From Acidimicrobiales bacterium (GTDB taxonomy: Bacteria; Actinomycetota; Acidimicrobiia; Acidimicrobiales; MedAcidi-G1): 64,000 nucleotides of DNA. The notes under the pieces were generated by a model, which searched no databases, was not told the origin of the DNA, and saw only the letters and a list, made by a program, of their open reading frames with translations. The position numbers and the translations under genes are program-made. Each line of letters begins with the position of its first letter. Position 1 is the first letter of the stretch. The stretch is taken from contig JAKURY010000006.1 in NCBI GenBank assembly GCA_022452145.1, positions 34,078 to 98,077 on the forward strand, written 5' to 3'. Shown here piece after piece: positions 35,044 through 43,800 of this stretch.

Positions 35044-36084
35044 TCAGCCCTCGAACAGGGAGCCGGCCCCCCGGTTAGCCGCGGCGGGCCGGTCCATCCC
35101 CAGATGGTCGAAGGCGGCGGGCGTGGCCACCCGGCCCTTCGGGGTGCGGAGCAGCAGGCCCTGCTGGATGAGGAACGGCTCGTACACGTCCTCGACGGTG
35201 TCCTCTGGCTCGCTGACGCTGATGGACAGGGTCTTGAGGCCCACCGGCCCACCGTCGAACCGCCTGCACATGACCGAGAGGATCTCCCGGGAGGGCTTGT
35301 CCAAGCCCAGCGAGTCCACGCCGAAGAAGGCCAGGCCGTCGCGTGCCACCGGTCCGTCCACCACGCCGCTGCGCTCCACCTGGGCGAAGTCCCTGACCTG
35401 CCGGAGCAGGCGGTTGCCGATGCGGGGCGTGCCCCGGGACCGTCGGGCGATCTCGGCGGCCCCGTCCTCGTCTAGGTCGACCTTGAGGATCCCGGCGGCG
35501 CGCGTGACGATGGACTGCAGGTCGGCCGGCTCGTAGTAGTCCAGCCGGGTCGTCAACCCGAACCGGTCGCGCAGGGGCCCTGTGATGAGGCCGGTCCGCG
35601 TGGTCGCGCCCACCAGCGTGAACGGTGGGAGCTCGAGGCGGATCGACCGGGCGGCCGGCCCCTTGCCCAGGATGATGTCGAGGGCGAAGTCCTCCATCGC
35701 CGGGTAGAGCACCTCCTCGACTGCCCTGGCCAGTCGGTGGATCTCGTCGATGAACAGCACGTCACCGGGCTCCAGCTTGGTCAGGATGGCGGCCAGGTCG
35801 CCGGAGCGCTCGAGCGCCGGGCCCGAGGTGATGTGCATCTCGGCAGCCATCTCGGCGGCCACGATGTGGGCCAGGGTGGTCTTGCCGAGCCCCGGTGGTC
35901 CGGCGAACAGGAAGTGGTCGGCAGCCTGCCCCCGCCGCCGGGCCGCCTCCAGCATCACCCGCAGGTGACCCTTCAACTCCGCCTGGCCGACGAACTCGTC
36001 GAGGCGGCGTGGTCGCAGCCCGACCTCGACCGCCACCTCGTCGACGTCGGGATCCAGGTCTGCCGACAGGAGCTCCTCGCGCAT
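35044..36084 (-). CDS. ruvB: Holliday junction branch migration ATPase RuvB
   Basis: AAA+ motor that drives branch migration with RuvA. It has [20 protein letters not shown], Walker [21 protein letters not shown], Walker [21 protein letters not shown], sensor/arginine finger [18 protein letters not shown], and the C-terminal winged helix with [13 protein letters not shown]. It is 346 aa. It starts 12 bp after ruvA with a G-rich SD (GGGGGGA). Confidence 0.97.
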   Translation of the reverse strand: MREELLSADLDPDVDEVAVEVGLRPRRLDEFVGQAELKGHLRVMLEAARRRGQAADHFLFAGPPGLGKTTLAHIVAAEMAAEMHITSGPALERSGDLAAILTKLEPGDVLFIDEIHRLARAVEEVLYPAMEDFALDIILGKGPAARSIRLELPPFTLVGATTRTGLITGPLRDRFGLTTRLDYYEPADLQSIVTRAAGILKVDLDEDGAAEIARRSRGTPRIGNRLLRQVRDFAQVERSGVVDGPVARDGLAFFGVDSLGLDKPSREILSVMCRRFDGGPVGLKTLSISVSEPEDTVEDVYEPFLIQQGLLLRTPKGRVATPAAFDHLGMDRPAAANRGAGSLFEG

Positions 36085-36096
36085 GGTCGGTCCCCC

Positions 36097-36690
36097 CTAT
36101 GCCCTGGCCAGCCGCTGGAGCGCCTCGCGCAACAGGACCGCCGGGTCGTCGCCCCCGAGGTCGACCAGCACGCCCCGGACCTCGTCGCTGGTGTAGCCGA
36201 GGCCACCTAGGGCCTCCTGGACCTCGGAGACAGCGGAACGACCTGCCCGCGGATCGTCGTCGGATGCCGGAACGCCGTCGATGGGCAGGTCGAGGGAGTT
36301 CTTGAGCTCGACGAGCAGGCGGGCGGCCGTCTTCTTGCCTACGCCCGGCACCAGGCACAGGGCAGCCAGGTCGTCGTCGGCCAGGACCCGGGCCAGCTCG
36401 ACGGGGCCGTGCACGCCGAGTACCGACAGGGCCAGCGCCGGACCGACGCCGTGGGCCGAGAGGAGCGTCTCGAAGCAGGCCCGCTCGGCGCGCTCGAGGA
36501 AGCCGTAGAGGGTCTGGTCGACCTCCCTGATGTGGTGGTGCACGTGCAGGAAGACCTCGCTCCCGGTATCGCCGAGTCGGACCGCCGTGGTCGGCGTCAC
36601 CACCACCCGGTAGCCGATGCCCGCCACCTCGACCAGGACCTCGCCCGGGTCGAAGCGCTCCAGGAGGCGACCCCGCAGCGAGCCGATCAC
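36097..36690 (-). CDS. ruvA: Holliday junction DNA helicase subunit RuvA
   Basis: Tetrameric junction-binding protein. The N-terminal OB domain (VIGSLRGRLLERFDPGEVLV, GIGYRVVVTP) is followed by tandem helix-hairpin-helix motifs (LLSAHGVGPALALSVLG, LCLVPGVGKKTAARLLVELK) and a C-terminal RuvB-binding domain (VQEALGGLGYTSDEVRGVL). The GTG at 36690 (197 aa) overlaps the ruvC stop (GTGA). Confidence 0.96.
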   Translation of the reverse strand: MIGSLRGRLLERFDPGEVLVEVAGIGYRVVVTPTTAVRLGDTGSEVFLHVHHHIREVDQTLYGFLERAERACFETLLSAHGVGPALALSVLGVHGPVELARVLADDDLAALCLVPGVGKKTAARLLVELKNSLDLPIDGVPASDDDPRAGRSAVSEVQEALGGLGYTSDEVRGVLVDLGGDDPAVLLREALQRLARA

Positions 36691-37202
36691 CGGGCGACCG
36701 CCCTGGGATCGCCCCGGTTCGACCGGCGGCCGGGCGGAACCACGGCAAGGTGGCAGAGGGCCACGGCCACCGCGTCGGCGGCGTCCACGGGACGTAGCGG
36801 CGTGGAGATCCCTAGCTGGGTACGGACCATCTGCTCCATCTGGTCCTTGTCTGCGCCTCCCCATCCGGCCACCGCCGACTTGACCTCGTTCGGCGAGTAG
36901 AGGGCCACCTCACAACCGGCGGCGGCGGCCTCGGCCATCACCACGCCGGAGGCCTGGCCGGTCTGCATGGCCGTGCCGACGTTCACCTGGAACAGCACGC
37001 GCTCGATGGCCACCTCGTCGGGCCGGTACTCCTCGATCAGCGCCCGGACCTCCCCCTGCAACTCGGCGAGGCGACGGGCCACGTCGGCCTCCGGTGAGGT
37101 CCGGACCACCCCGGCGGCCTCGGCGCGGAGCCTCCGGCCGTTGCGCGAAACGACGCCGTAGCCGCACCGGGTGAGGCCGGGGTCGATACCCAGAACGAAC
37201 AT
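36687..37202 (-). CDS. ruvC: Holliday junction resolvase RuvC
   Basis: Endonuclease that resolves junctions. The catalytic acids are visible: Asp in MFVLGIDPGLTRCGYGV, Glu in VAIERVLFQVNVGTAM, and the paired Asp in PVDAADAVAVALCHL. It is 171 aa. It heads ruvC-ruvA-ruvB. A TAGAGT box lies 7 nt before the ATG. Confidence 0.96.
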   Translation of the reverse strand: MFVLGIDPGLTRCGYGVVSRNGRRLRAEAAGVVRTSPEADVARRLAELQGEVRALIEEYRPDEVAIERVLFQVNVGTAMQTGQASGVVMAEAAAAGCEVALYSPNEVKSAVAGWGGADKDQMEQMVRTQLGISTPLRPVDAADAVAVALCHLAVVPPGRRSNRGDPRAVAR

Positions 37203-37209
37203 GTGTACG

Positions 37210-37215
37210 ACTCTA
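37210..37215 (-). promoter_or_regulatory. Putative -10 box of ruvCAB (leaderless)
   Basis: TAGAGT on the minus strand, 7 nt before the ruvC ATG, in a 52-bp gap after yebC. No SOS-box-like palindrome (GAAC-N4-GTTC) is visible there. Confidence 0.45.
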
Positions 37216-37254
37216 GCGGTGGTCGCCCCGGAGGTCGGTCACCCCGGCAGCGCC

Positions 37255-38004
37255 TCAGCCGTCCAGCGCCTCGAGGATCTCAGCAGGAATGTCGAAGTTG
37301 GCGTGGACGTCCTGGATGTCGTCGTTGTCGTCGAGCAGGTCCACGAGCCGGAGGACGGCCCGGGCGTGCTCGGCGGTGTCGATGGCCACCGTCGTGGTGG
37401 CCAGCATGGTGACGTCGGCGTTCAGGAACGGGACCTCGGCCGTCTCGAGCGCCTCACGGACGCCCGGCAGGTCGGTGGCCTCACAGGTCAGGCGCCACGT
37501 CCCGTCCTCGTCCACCAGGTCCTCGGCGCCGGCGTCCAGCGCCACCACCATGATCTCGTCCTCGTCGACCGACCCGTCCAGCAGAACCACGCCCTTGCGC
37601 TCGAACTGCCAGGCCACCGAACCGGGCTCGGCCAGCGAACCCCCGTTCTTGGACAGCAGCGACCGGACCTCGGACCCCGTGCGGTTGCGGTTGTCGGTCA
37701 ACGTCTCCATGTACAGGGCCACACCGTGTGGGGCGTAGCCCTCGTAGGTGATCGACTCGTAGTCGACGCCCTCCAGCTCGCCGGTGCCCCGCTTCACCGC
37801 CCGCTCGATGGTGTCCAGCGGCACCGAGGAGTCCCGGGCCTTCTGGAACATGGTCCGCAGCGTGGGGTTGGTGTCGGGGTCGCCGCCACCCTGTCGGGCC
37901 GCCACCTCCACCTGCTTTATGAGCTTGGCGAAGAGCTTGCCGCGCTTTGCGTCGGCGGCGCCCTTCTTGTGCTTGATGGTCGCCCACTTGGAATGGCCGG
38001 ACAT
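37255..38004 (-). CDS. yebC: YebC/PmpR family transcriptional regulator
   Basis: DNA-binding regulator family; some members also help translate polyproline stretches. It starts MSGHSKWATIKHKKGAADAK and continues with RGKLFAKLIKQVEVAARQGG, then GVDYESITYEGYAPHGVA and NRNRTGSEVRSLLSKNGGSL, all highly conserved. The ATG at 38004 (249 aa) is the family start; the open frame upstream belongs to the shadow of pdxT. Its position before ruvC is conserved. Confidence 0.95.
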   Translation of the reverse strand: MSGHSKWATIKHKKGAADAKRGKLFAKLIKQVEVAARQGGGDPDTNPTLRTMFQKARDSSVPLDTIERAVKRGTGELEGVDYESITYEGYAPHGVALYMETLTDNRNRTGSEVRSLLSKNGGSLAEPGSVAWQFERKGVVLLDGSVDEDEIMVVALDAGAEDLVDEDGTWRLTCEATDLPGVREALETAEVPFLNADVTMLATTTVAIDTAEHARAVLRLVDLLDDNDDIQDVHANFDIPAEILEALDG

Positions 38005-38056
38005 GTGCTTCTCGTCTCGACTGGTGGTTGGAGTGTCTTGGGATCGTTTCCGACGA

Positions 38057-38632
38057 TCAGGCGCCGAACGCCAGGTCCAGGAACCGTTCGTGGATGCGCC
38101 CGTCGCCGGACATCTCGGGGTGGAACGACGAGACCAGCACGGCGCCCTCACGGCATAGCACCGGGACCCCGTCCACTGTGGCAAGCACCTCGACGTCGGA
38201 TCCGACCCGTTCCACGACCGGCGCCCGTATGAACACGCCGTGGAACGGACCGTCCAGGCCCGTGACCGATAGCTGGTCCTCGAACGAGTCGACCTGGCGG
38301 CCGTAGCCGTTGCGCCGGACGTCGATGTCGATCGCGCCGAACGAGCGCTGGTCGTCGCGGCCGTCGGTCACCCGGACGGCCAGGAGGATCATCCCGGCAC
38401 AGGTCCCCAGCACCGGGAGGCCGTCGGCCAGGCGCTCGGCCAGGGACGGTCGCAGGCCCGACGAGTCCAGCAGCATGGACATGGTGGTGGACTCACCACC
38501 CGGAACGACCATGGCGTCGACGGCGTCAAGGTCCCCGGGGGTACGCACCTCGAGAGGCACCGCTCCGAGGCCGGTCAGGACCTCGGAGTGCCGGGCGAAC
38601 GCCCCCTGGAGGGCGAGCACGCCGACCTTCAT
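38057..38632 (-). CDS. pdxT: Pyridoxal 5'-phosphate synthase glutaminase subunit
   Basis: Releases ammonia from glutamine for PdxS. The sequence starts MKVGVLALQGAFARHSEVLT and has VVPGGESTTMSMLL, nucleophile Cys in GTCAGMILLA, and His/Glu in SSFHPEMSGDGRIH. It is 191 aa. It lies 12 bp after pdxS. Confidence 0.96.
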   Translation of the reverse strand: MKVGVLALQGAFARHSEVLTGLGAVPLEVRTPGDLDAVDAMVVPGGESTTMSMLLDSSGLRPSLAERLADGLPVLGTCAGMILLAVRVTDGRDDQRSFGAIDIDVRRNGYGRQVDSFEDQLSVTGLDGPFHGVFIRAPVVERVGSDVEVLATVDGVPVLCREGAVLVSSFHPEMSGDGRIHERFLDLAFGA

Positions 38633-38644
38633 GCGGAGCGGGCC

Positions 38645-39535
38645 CTACCAGCCCCGGTCGGCCAGCCGGGCCTCCAGCGAACCGATCTCCAGGCCGGGCA
38701 TGGCGTCGCCCAGGCCACGGCTCACCTTTGCCACCATCGCCGGATCGCCGAAGTTGGTGACGGCTTCCACGATGGCACGGGCCCGCGGTGCCGGGTCGTC
38801 GCTCTTGAAGATGCCCGATCCCACGAACACCGCCTGGGCTCCCAGCTGCATGACCAGGGAGGCGTCGGCAGGCGTGGCAATCCCTCCCGCGCAGAACATC
38901 GGCACAGGGAGCTCACCGGTCTCGGCGATCTCCTGGACCAGTGGCAGCGGCGCCTGGAGGCGCTTCGCCCAGTCGAAGAGCTCGGCCTGGTCGGCCTGGG
39001 TGATCCTGCGGATGTCACCGATGATGGAGCGGAGGTGTCGGACGGCCTCCACGATGTTGCCGGTCCCCGCCTCACCCTTGGAGCGGATCAGGCATGCGCC
39101 CTCGGAGATGCGCCGAAGGGCCTCACCCAGGTTTGTGGCGCCGCACACGAACGGCACGTCAAACGCCCACTTGTCGATGTGGTGCGCCTCGTCGGCCGGC
39201 GTGAGCACCTCGCTCTCGTCGACATAGTCGACGTCGAGGGCCTGCAGGACCTGGGCCTCGGCGAAGTGGCCGATGCGGGCCTTGGCCATCACGGGGACTG
39301 TGACTGCCTCCTGGATGCCGAGGATCATCTCGGGGTCGGACATGCGGGCCACGCCACCATCCCGGCGGATGTCTGAGGGCACCCGCTCAAGCGCCATCAC
39401 GGCGGTGGCTCCGGCGTCCTCGGCGATCTTCGCCTGGGTCGGATCCACGACGTCCATGATCACGCCGCCCTTGAGCATCTCGGCCAGGCCCCGCTTCACC
39501 AGCTGGGTCCCGGTTGCTCTCGTCACTTCGCTCAT
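38645..39535 (-). CDS. pdxS: Pyridoxal 5'-phosphate synthase lyase subunit
   Basis: Condenses ribose-5-P, glyceraldehyde-3-P and ammonia to PLP (DXP-independent route). It has [60 protein letters not shown] and [20 protein letters not shown], all nearly invariant in the family. The ATG at 39535 (296 aa) was chosen over the longer frame; a TAGACT box lies 7 nt upstream and no SD is present. Confidence 0.97.
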   Translation of the reverse strand: MSEVTRATGTQLVKRGLAEMLKGGVIMDVVDPTQAKIAEDAGATAVMALERVPSDIRRDGGVARMSDPEMILGIQEAVTVPVMAKARIGHFAEAQVLQALDVDYVDESEVLTPADEAHHIDKWAFDVPFVCGATNLGEALRRISEGACLIRSKGEAGTGNIVEAVRHLRSIIGDIRRITQADQAELFDWAKRLQAPLPLVQEIAETGELPVPMFCAGGIATPADASLVMQLGAQAVFVGSGIFKSDDPAPRARAIVEAVTNFGDPAMVAKVSRGLGDAMPGLEIGSLEARLADRGW

Positions 39536-39542
39536 GGCGCGC

Positions 39543-39548
39543 AGTCTA
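39543..39548 (-). promoter_or_regulatory. Putative -10 box of pdxST (leaderless)
   Basis: TAGACT on the minus strand, 7 nt before the pdxS ATG. Confidence 0.45.
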
Positions 39549-39603
39549 GGACAGGGATCGGGCCGACTACCCCGCCGGATCGGGCGGTAGTCGCCTCGTG
39601 GCG

Positions 39604-40782
39604 TCAGCCCGTGAGCTCGGCCACCTGGGATGGGTCGAGGATGACTCCCTCTCCCAGGCGGGCCAGGGCCACCCACGTACGACCGGGGTGGAGGTACACC
39701 GGTGAACCCGTGTCGTCATCGGCCAGCGCCCAGCCGTCGGCCAGGAACGGCCGACTCCAGGTCACTCCGGTGACCGTGCCGTCCCGCAGCAGCCAGCCGT
39801 CGCCGGAGCCGGTGGAGATCACCTGAGGCGACAACAGGTCTGCGTCCGACGTTCGGTAGTCCACGTACAGGATCAGCACGTTGTCGGCCGCCAGCTGGAA
39901 GCCATCGGCGTCCACGAGCGGTACCCCGCGGTGGAACCTGAGCCACCGTGCCGAGACGTGGTCCCACACCCAGTCGATGTCACGGCGGGGTGCGATCCAG
40001 CGAACTCCACGGGTCGGCACCGCCGATGCCGGCAGGCCACCGAAGGCGAAGATCGGGTCGGGTGCCGATCCGGTGGCAGCCGACGCGGCGGCCGCCGCGT
40101 CCAGGAAGCCGTTGTACGGCGACTCGCCACGGCTGGCGTCCCTGAAGAAGAGGTGCTGGCCCAGGCCGTTGGTGGTCAGGCCCACGAACGTCCCGAGGCC
40201 GATGGCCTGCTCCACCTCGGCGCCCACCCCCTCGTTGCTCCCCCAGTAGGCGAAGAGCGGGCGGTTCAGGTTGCCGATGAGGTCGATGTCGCTGGACCGG
40301 GCCGAGCGGACCAGGCCGACCCGCACTGGGACCTCGCTGTGGAACACGGCCAGGAACCGGGTGACCCCGTTCTCGATGTGGGCCTCGTAGACGACGTCGG
40401 CGTCCTCCAGCCCGACCTGGGGCAGTGACTTCGAGTCGTTGTTGCCGACCTTGACGACCAGGGCCGGTCGGTCGACGTTCCCGTCGACGGCCGGCAGGCC
40501 GGTCAGCGGGTGGACCGGCCCGGCCCACCCGATGATCGTTGTGGTGGTCGCCACGCCGATGCTGGTGGTCGTGTCGACCTCGACCGTCGCTCCGCCGTCC
40601 TCGGCCACCGTGTCGGCCACCACCGCTGCTTCGGTCGTGGTCGGCGCAACGGTGGCGGTCGTCGCCGGGGCGAGCGTCCCCAGGGTCGGCACGGGGGCGG
40701 CCTGTTCGCCACCACCGCATCCGGTGGCGGACAGGGCCAGGCCCAGCACGGAGATACCCAGGAAGCGGCGCCCGACCATCAC
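39604..40782 (-). CDS. DUF3048 (YerB-like) lipoprotein
   Basis: Predicted secreted lipoprotein of unknown function, 392 aa. A signal peptide with lipobox (GLALSATGC) precedes a Thr/Val/Ala-rich linker. The DUF3048 N-domain follows ([55 protein letters not shown]), then the C-domain. The GTG at 40782 lies 4 bp after the M48-like gene stop, so the two are co-transcribed; an ATG at the second codon is equally possible. Related YerB lies near competence/envelope genes in Bacillus, but no role is established. Confidence 0.82.
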   Translation of the reverse strand: MMVGRRFLGISVLGLALSATGCGGGEQAAPVPTLGTLAPATTATVAPTTTEAAVVADTVAEDGGATVEVDTTTSIGVATTTTIIGWAGPVHPLTGLPAVDGNVDRPALVVKVGNNDSKSLPQVGLEDADVVYEAHIENGVTRFLAVFHSEVPVRVGLVRSARSSDIDLIGNLNRPLFAYWGSNEGVGAEVEQAIGLGTFVGLTTNGLGQHLFFRDASRGESPYNGFLDAAAAASAATGSAPDPIFAFGGLPASAVPTRGVRWIAPRRDIDWVWDHVSARWLRFHRGVPLVDADGFQLAADNVLILYVDYRTSDADLLSPQVISTGSGDGWLLRDGTVTGVTWSRPFLADGWALADDDTGSPVYLHPGRTWVALARLGEGVILDPSQVAELTG

Positions 40783-40786
40783 GGCG

Positions 40787-41509
40787 TCAGCACTCCCCCA
40801 GGGCGGCCACGCGGACCTCGACCGTCGGATGCGACGTCGTCTGGACGTCGGTTCGTCCGTCGGGTTGGAGCAGCCAGAGCCGGGAGGTCGATACGGAAGC
40901 GTCCACCTCGGTCCCCAGGTCCGCCAGGCCCCGTAGGGCCGTCTGCATCCCCGGCGGGAAGCGCGTCCACTCTGCGCCGTCCAGGTCGGCCTGCATCACC
41001 CGGTCGGGCCCGACGGAGGCGGAGGCGACCAGCCGGACCCCGGCGAGGCGGCCCATGGCAGCCGCTGTCGTCTCGCCCCGGAGGTGGTCGTCTGTGCAAC
41101 GAACCAGGAGGTGGGCCACCAGCGCCTCGAGCTCGACGAGGCCGAGGCGGTCGGCCGCACCGGTGGTCAGGACGATCGATGCGCCGTCGGGTCCGGCCAT
41201 GGCCGCGGCGTTGCCGGCGGGCGAGTCGATGACGAAGAGCTCCGGAGGCTGGATGCCGTGGGTGAGGCAGAGGCCGCCGACGGTGTTGTGCAGCCGCGGG
41301 AACTCCCCGACGAGGGCCGGACGGGCCTTCAGGCTCCGCCGGAGGACCCGCAGGGCGCGACGACCCGTGACCCGGGCGAAGGACACGGTGAGGAGTATGC
41401 CCGCCGCGACGGCTATCGGCAGGCCCAGACCGACTAGCAGAGCGACCAGCAGCGTGACCACGCCGACGACGACCGCGGGGAGGGTGACGGCGCTACGGAG
41501 AGGAGACAT
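40787..41509 (-). CDS. M48-like membrane protein lacking the HExxH zinc motif
   Basis: 240-aa protein with two N-terminal membrane segments (VVVGVVTLLVALLVGLGLPI and the next). The soluble domain resembles HtpX-type M48 peptidases: FPRLHNTVGGLCLTHGIQPP, LFVIDSPAGNAAAMAGPDGA and SIVLTTGAADRLGLVELEAL all match the family. At the active site the expected AHELSH reads AHLLVR, so Glu and the second His are missing. It is probably a pseudoenzyme. I chose the ATG at 41509 (GAGG 9 nt upstream); a GTG at 41548 is the alternative. It is co-transcribed with the DUF3048 gene. Confidence 0.72.
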   Translation of the reverse strand: MSPLRSAVTLPAVVVGVVTLLVALLVGLGLPIAVAAGILLTVSFARVTGRRALRVLRRSLKARPALVGEFPRLHNTVGGLCLTHGIQPPELFVIDSPAGNAAAMAGPDGASIVLTTGAADRLGLVELEALVAHLLVRCTDDHLRGETTAAAMGRLAGVRLVASASVGPDRVMQADLDGAEWTRFPPGMQTALRGLADLGTEVDASVSTSRLWLLQPDGRTDVQTTSHPTVEVRVAALGEC

Positions 41510-41578
41510 GGGCAACGGCCTCGTGACGACTCGCTGGTGTGCGATCACCGCTGGTGGCGATCCGGGTGGACGGCCTGC

Positions 41579-41584
41579 ATGTTA
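41579..41584 (-). promoter_or_regulatory. Putative -10 box of the M48-like/DUF3048 pair
   Basis: TAACAT on the minus strand. A start near 41572 would give a leader of about 60 nt to the ATG at 41509. Tandem 30-bp repeats lie immediately upstream where a -35 or operator would be. Confidence 0.35.
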
Positions 41585-41585
41585 C

Positions 41586-41680
41586 GCCCACCATCGGCCG
41601 ACACGGGGCCCACCGGCCATGCCCACCATCGGCCTGGTCAACGCCGGTCTGCCCACCATCGGCCTGGTCAACGCCGGCCG
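41586..41680. repeat. 30-bp tandem repeats between pimA and the M48-like gene
   Basis: Two near-identical 30-bp units at 41621-41650 and 41651-41680, each beginning GCCCACCATCGGCCTGGTCA, plus a degenerate third starting at 41586 (GCCCACCATCGGCCGACACG). They occupy almost the whole intergenic gap, beginning just past the pimA stop. Confidence 0.85.
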
Positions 41681-41682
41681 GA

Positions 41683-42753
41683 TCAGGCCATGACGTCCGC
41701 GTAGGCCTCGAGGTACCGGTCGGCGAGGCGACGCATCGAGAACTGCTCGGCACGGATCCGACCGCTTGCCACGAGGCGGGCGGAGAGGTCGGGATTCCGG
41801 AGGACCTTGTCGATGGCGGTGCCGAGAGCAGCAGCGTCGTCCGGGGGTACGAGCAGCGCGTCCTCTCCGCCCCGGGCCACCTTCGAATAGCCCGGGATGT
41901 CGCTGGCCACCACTGGCGTGTCGCAGGCCATGCCCTCCAGGAGCACCACGCCGAAGGACTCGCCCCGCAGCGAGGGCGCACAGAACACGTCTGCTCCGCG
42001 GATCCGGGCGGCGCGCTCCTCGTCGGAGATGCGCCCCAGCCAGGTGATCCGGGCGTCGCCCGCCACCCTTGCCCGCAGGGCCTCGGTCTCCGGACCGTCA
42101 CCGGCCACCCAGAGTCGTACGTGGGCCGGCAGGTGTGACATGGCGTCGAGCAGCACCGTGAGGCCCTTGCGCGGCTCGTGGCGTCCAATGAAGAAGACCG
42201 TCGGTCCCTCTGTCGGCCACGGCACCACCAGGCGACTCCGCCGCACCTCTACACCGTTGAAGAGGATCTCGTATTCACCGCCCAGGGATTCGGCAGCCAT
42301 GGCAGCCGCGTCGTCCGAGACCGCGAACGACCGGTCCAGGCGGCGGTTCAGCCACCGCACCCCACGGTTCAGGACGTCGTAGGCCAGGCTGCCACCGGCG
42401 GCGTGGAACGTCCCCACCATGGGAGCGGCGGCCAGGAACAGTGCCGTCGTCGTGGGGCCTGGAGCCAGCGGTTCGTGGAGGTGGATGACGTCGAACTCCT
42501 CGTCGCGCAGGGCGCGGATGGTCCGCAGGGCACACGGGACGTCCGGGGCGATCGGGGCCATTGAGCCGTTGGCGGCCGTCGGGAGGCTGTTGCCCAAGGG
42601 GGTGACGCCTGCATCGGGCGGCGGGCCGTCGCAGGGGCCCAGTACCCGGGTGGGATGGCCTGAGGACCGCAGCATCCGGGCGAGGCCCAGGACCTGGCCC
42701 TGGACGCCTCCGGGGATGGTCAGGCTGTACGGGCAGATGAGGCCGATCCTCAT
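41683..42753 (-). CDS. pimA: Phosphatidylinositol alpha-mannosyltransferase
   Basis: GT4 enzyme transferring mannose from GDP-Man to phosphatidylinositol at the cytoplasmic face, the first committed step of PIM synthesis. The sequence starts MRIGLICPYSLTIPGGVQGQ, has FFIGRHEPRKGLTVLLDAM, and the donor-site Ex7E motif in GESFGVVLLEGMACDTPVVA. The ATG at 42753 (356 aa) is the family start; the long upstream open frame is a shadow of patA. The order pgsA-patA-pimA matches mycobacteria, which supports this function over a generic GT4. Confidence 0.9.
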   Translation of the reverse strand: MRIGLICPYSLTIPGGVQGQVLGLARMLRSSGHPTRVLGPCDGPPPDAGVTPLGNSLPTAANGSMAPIAPDVPCALRTIRALRDEEFDVIHLHEPLAPGPTTTALFLAAAPMVGTFHAAGGSLAYDVLNRGVRWLNRRLDRSFAVSDDAAAMAAESLGGEYEILFNGVEVRRSRLVVPWPTEGPTVFFIGRHEPRKGLTVLLDAMSHLPAHVRLWVAGDGPETEALRARVAGDARITWLGRISDEERAARIRGADVFCAPSLRGESFGVVLLEGMACDTPVVASDIPGYSKVARGGEDALLVPPDDAAALGTAIDKVLRNPDLSARLVASGRIRAEQFSMRRLADRYLEAYADVMA

Positions 42754-42761
42754 GTCGACCG

Positions 42762-42767
42762 ACGCTA
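42762..42767 (-). promoter_or_regulatory. Putative -10 box of pimA, overlapping the patA stop codon
   Basis: TAGCGT on the minus strand, 8 nt before the pimA ATG. Its first three bases are the TAG stop of patA (42765-42767). Confidence 0.4.
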
Positions 42768-43733
42768 GTCGTGGTCCCCGGCTGCTCCCCCGCTGAGACC
42801 ACCCGTGCCTGCCGGGGATCCACCGGCTGCCGCCGCGTCGTCCGGTGCGGCATGTTCCCGATCTGTGGGCCAGTTGGGCTGCAGGAGGTGCCACTGCTCT
42901 GGTGCACGCGAGATGAGCACCTCCAGTTCGGCGGCCAGCAGTCGGGTCACCCGGGCCACGTCGTCGCGGAGGCGCCCCTCCCGGACGGCTGGCACGGCTG
43001 GCCTGACCACGCCGTGGCAGCCGCCGGGGTGGTCGTAGACGGCAATCGGCAGCAGGACGGCACCGGTCCGCAGGGCGAGGGTGGCCGGACCGGCAGGCAG
43101 CGTGGTCCGCTCTCCGAAGAACTCGACCTCGACGCCGGCCCCCCCGACATGGCGGTCGCTGGGTAGGCAGACGGCGCGGTTCTCGCGCAGCATCGCCATG
43201 GTCTCGGTGCCGGCGCTGGGACCCAGGCCGACCACCTTCATGCCCAGCGAGGCCCGCAGGCCGCGGTACCACTCGAACAGCTCGGGCGGCTCGAGCGCCT
43301 CGACCACGCAGCCGACGGGCACCTGGTGCCGAAGGGTCAGCCAGTGGGCCGCCCACTCCCAGCTCCCCAGGTGTGGCATGGCCATGATCACGCCGTTGCC
43401 AGCCTCCCGGGCCTCGGCGATCAACTCGTAGCCCTCTTCGGTGAAGCCGGCGATGACCTGGTCGGGCGTCATCGCCGGGAGCCGGAAGCTGTGGAAGTAG
43501 TAGTCGGCGTACGAGACGAACACTGCGTCGACGCTGCGCCTCATCTCGGCGGCGTCCAGGTCGACCGGGCTTGACCTGCGAAGGGTCCGTTCCACGATCC
43601 GCCGACGGTCGCCGTCCATGTACCCGACGAGCCGTCCGATGGTCCGCGCCACCAGGGCACCAGGACGGGCGGGCACGACCTGGGACAGCCGGGCGGCCAG
43701 GCGGTAGGCGTTGACGATCCGCGGCGTCTTCAT
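42765..43733 (-). CDS. patA: Phosphatidylinositol mannoside acyltransferase (LPLAT/LpxL-like)
   Basis: Likely acylates the mannose of PIM1/PIM2. The 322-aa protein has the Hx4E acyltransferase motif in MPHLGSWEWAAHW, followed by RGLRASLGMKVVGLG and the conserved CLPSDRHVGGAGVEVEFFGE, typical of the actinobacterial PatA/LpxL family. No cleaved signal is seen; it is probably membrane-associated. The C-terminus is a Gly/Ala/Asp-rich tail ending in TAG. The ATG at 43733 is the natural start. It sits between pgsA and pimA. Confidence 0.88.
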   Translation of the reverse strand: MKTPRIVNAYRLAARLSQVVPARPGALVARTIGRLVGYMDGDRRRIVERTLRRSSPVDLDAAEMRRSVDAVFVSYADYYFHSFRLPAMTPDQVIAGFTEEGYELIAEAREAGNGVIMAMPHLGSWEWAAHWLTLRHQVPVGCVVEALEPPELFEWYRGLRASLGMKVVGLGPSAGTETMAMLRENRAVCLPSDRHVGGAGVEVEFFGERTTLPAGPATLALRTGAVLLPIAVYDHPGGCHGVVRPAVPAVREGRLRDDVARVTRLLAAELEVLISRAPEQWHLLQPNWPTDREHAAPDDAAAAGGSPAGTGGLSGGAAGDHD

Positions 43734-43800
43734 GACCTGTACAGGAGACCGGCGTCCAGGTGGCCGACGTCCGGGAGCGCGGTGGCCTCTGACGCGACGG

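Noticed and set aside
41586..41680. Tandem repeats considered as a CRISPR array
   Set aside because: The 30-bp units are contiguous with no spacers, and no cas genes are present.
42753..43356. N-terminal extension of pimA (open to 43356)
   Set aside because: It is a shadow of patA; the GT4 fold begins at the ATG at 42753.
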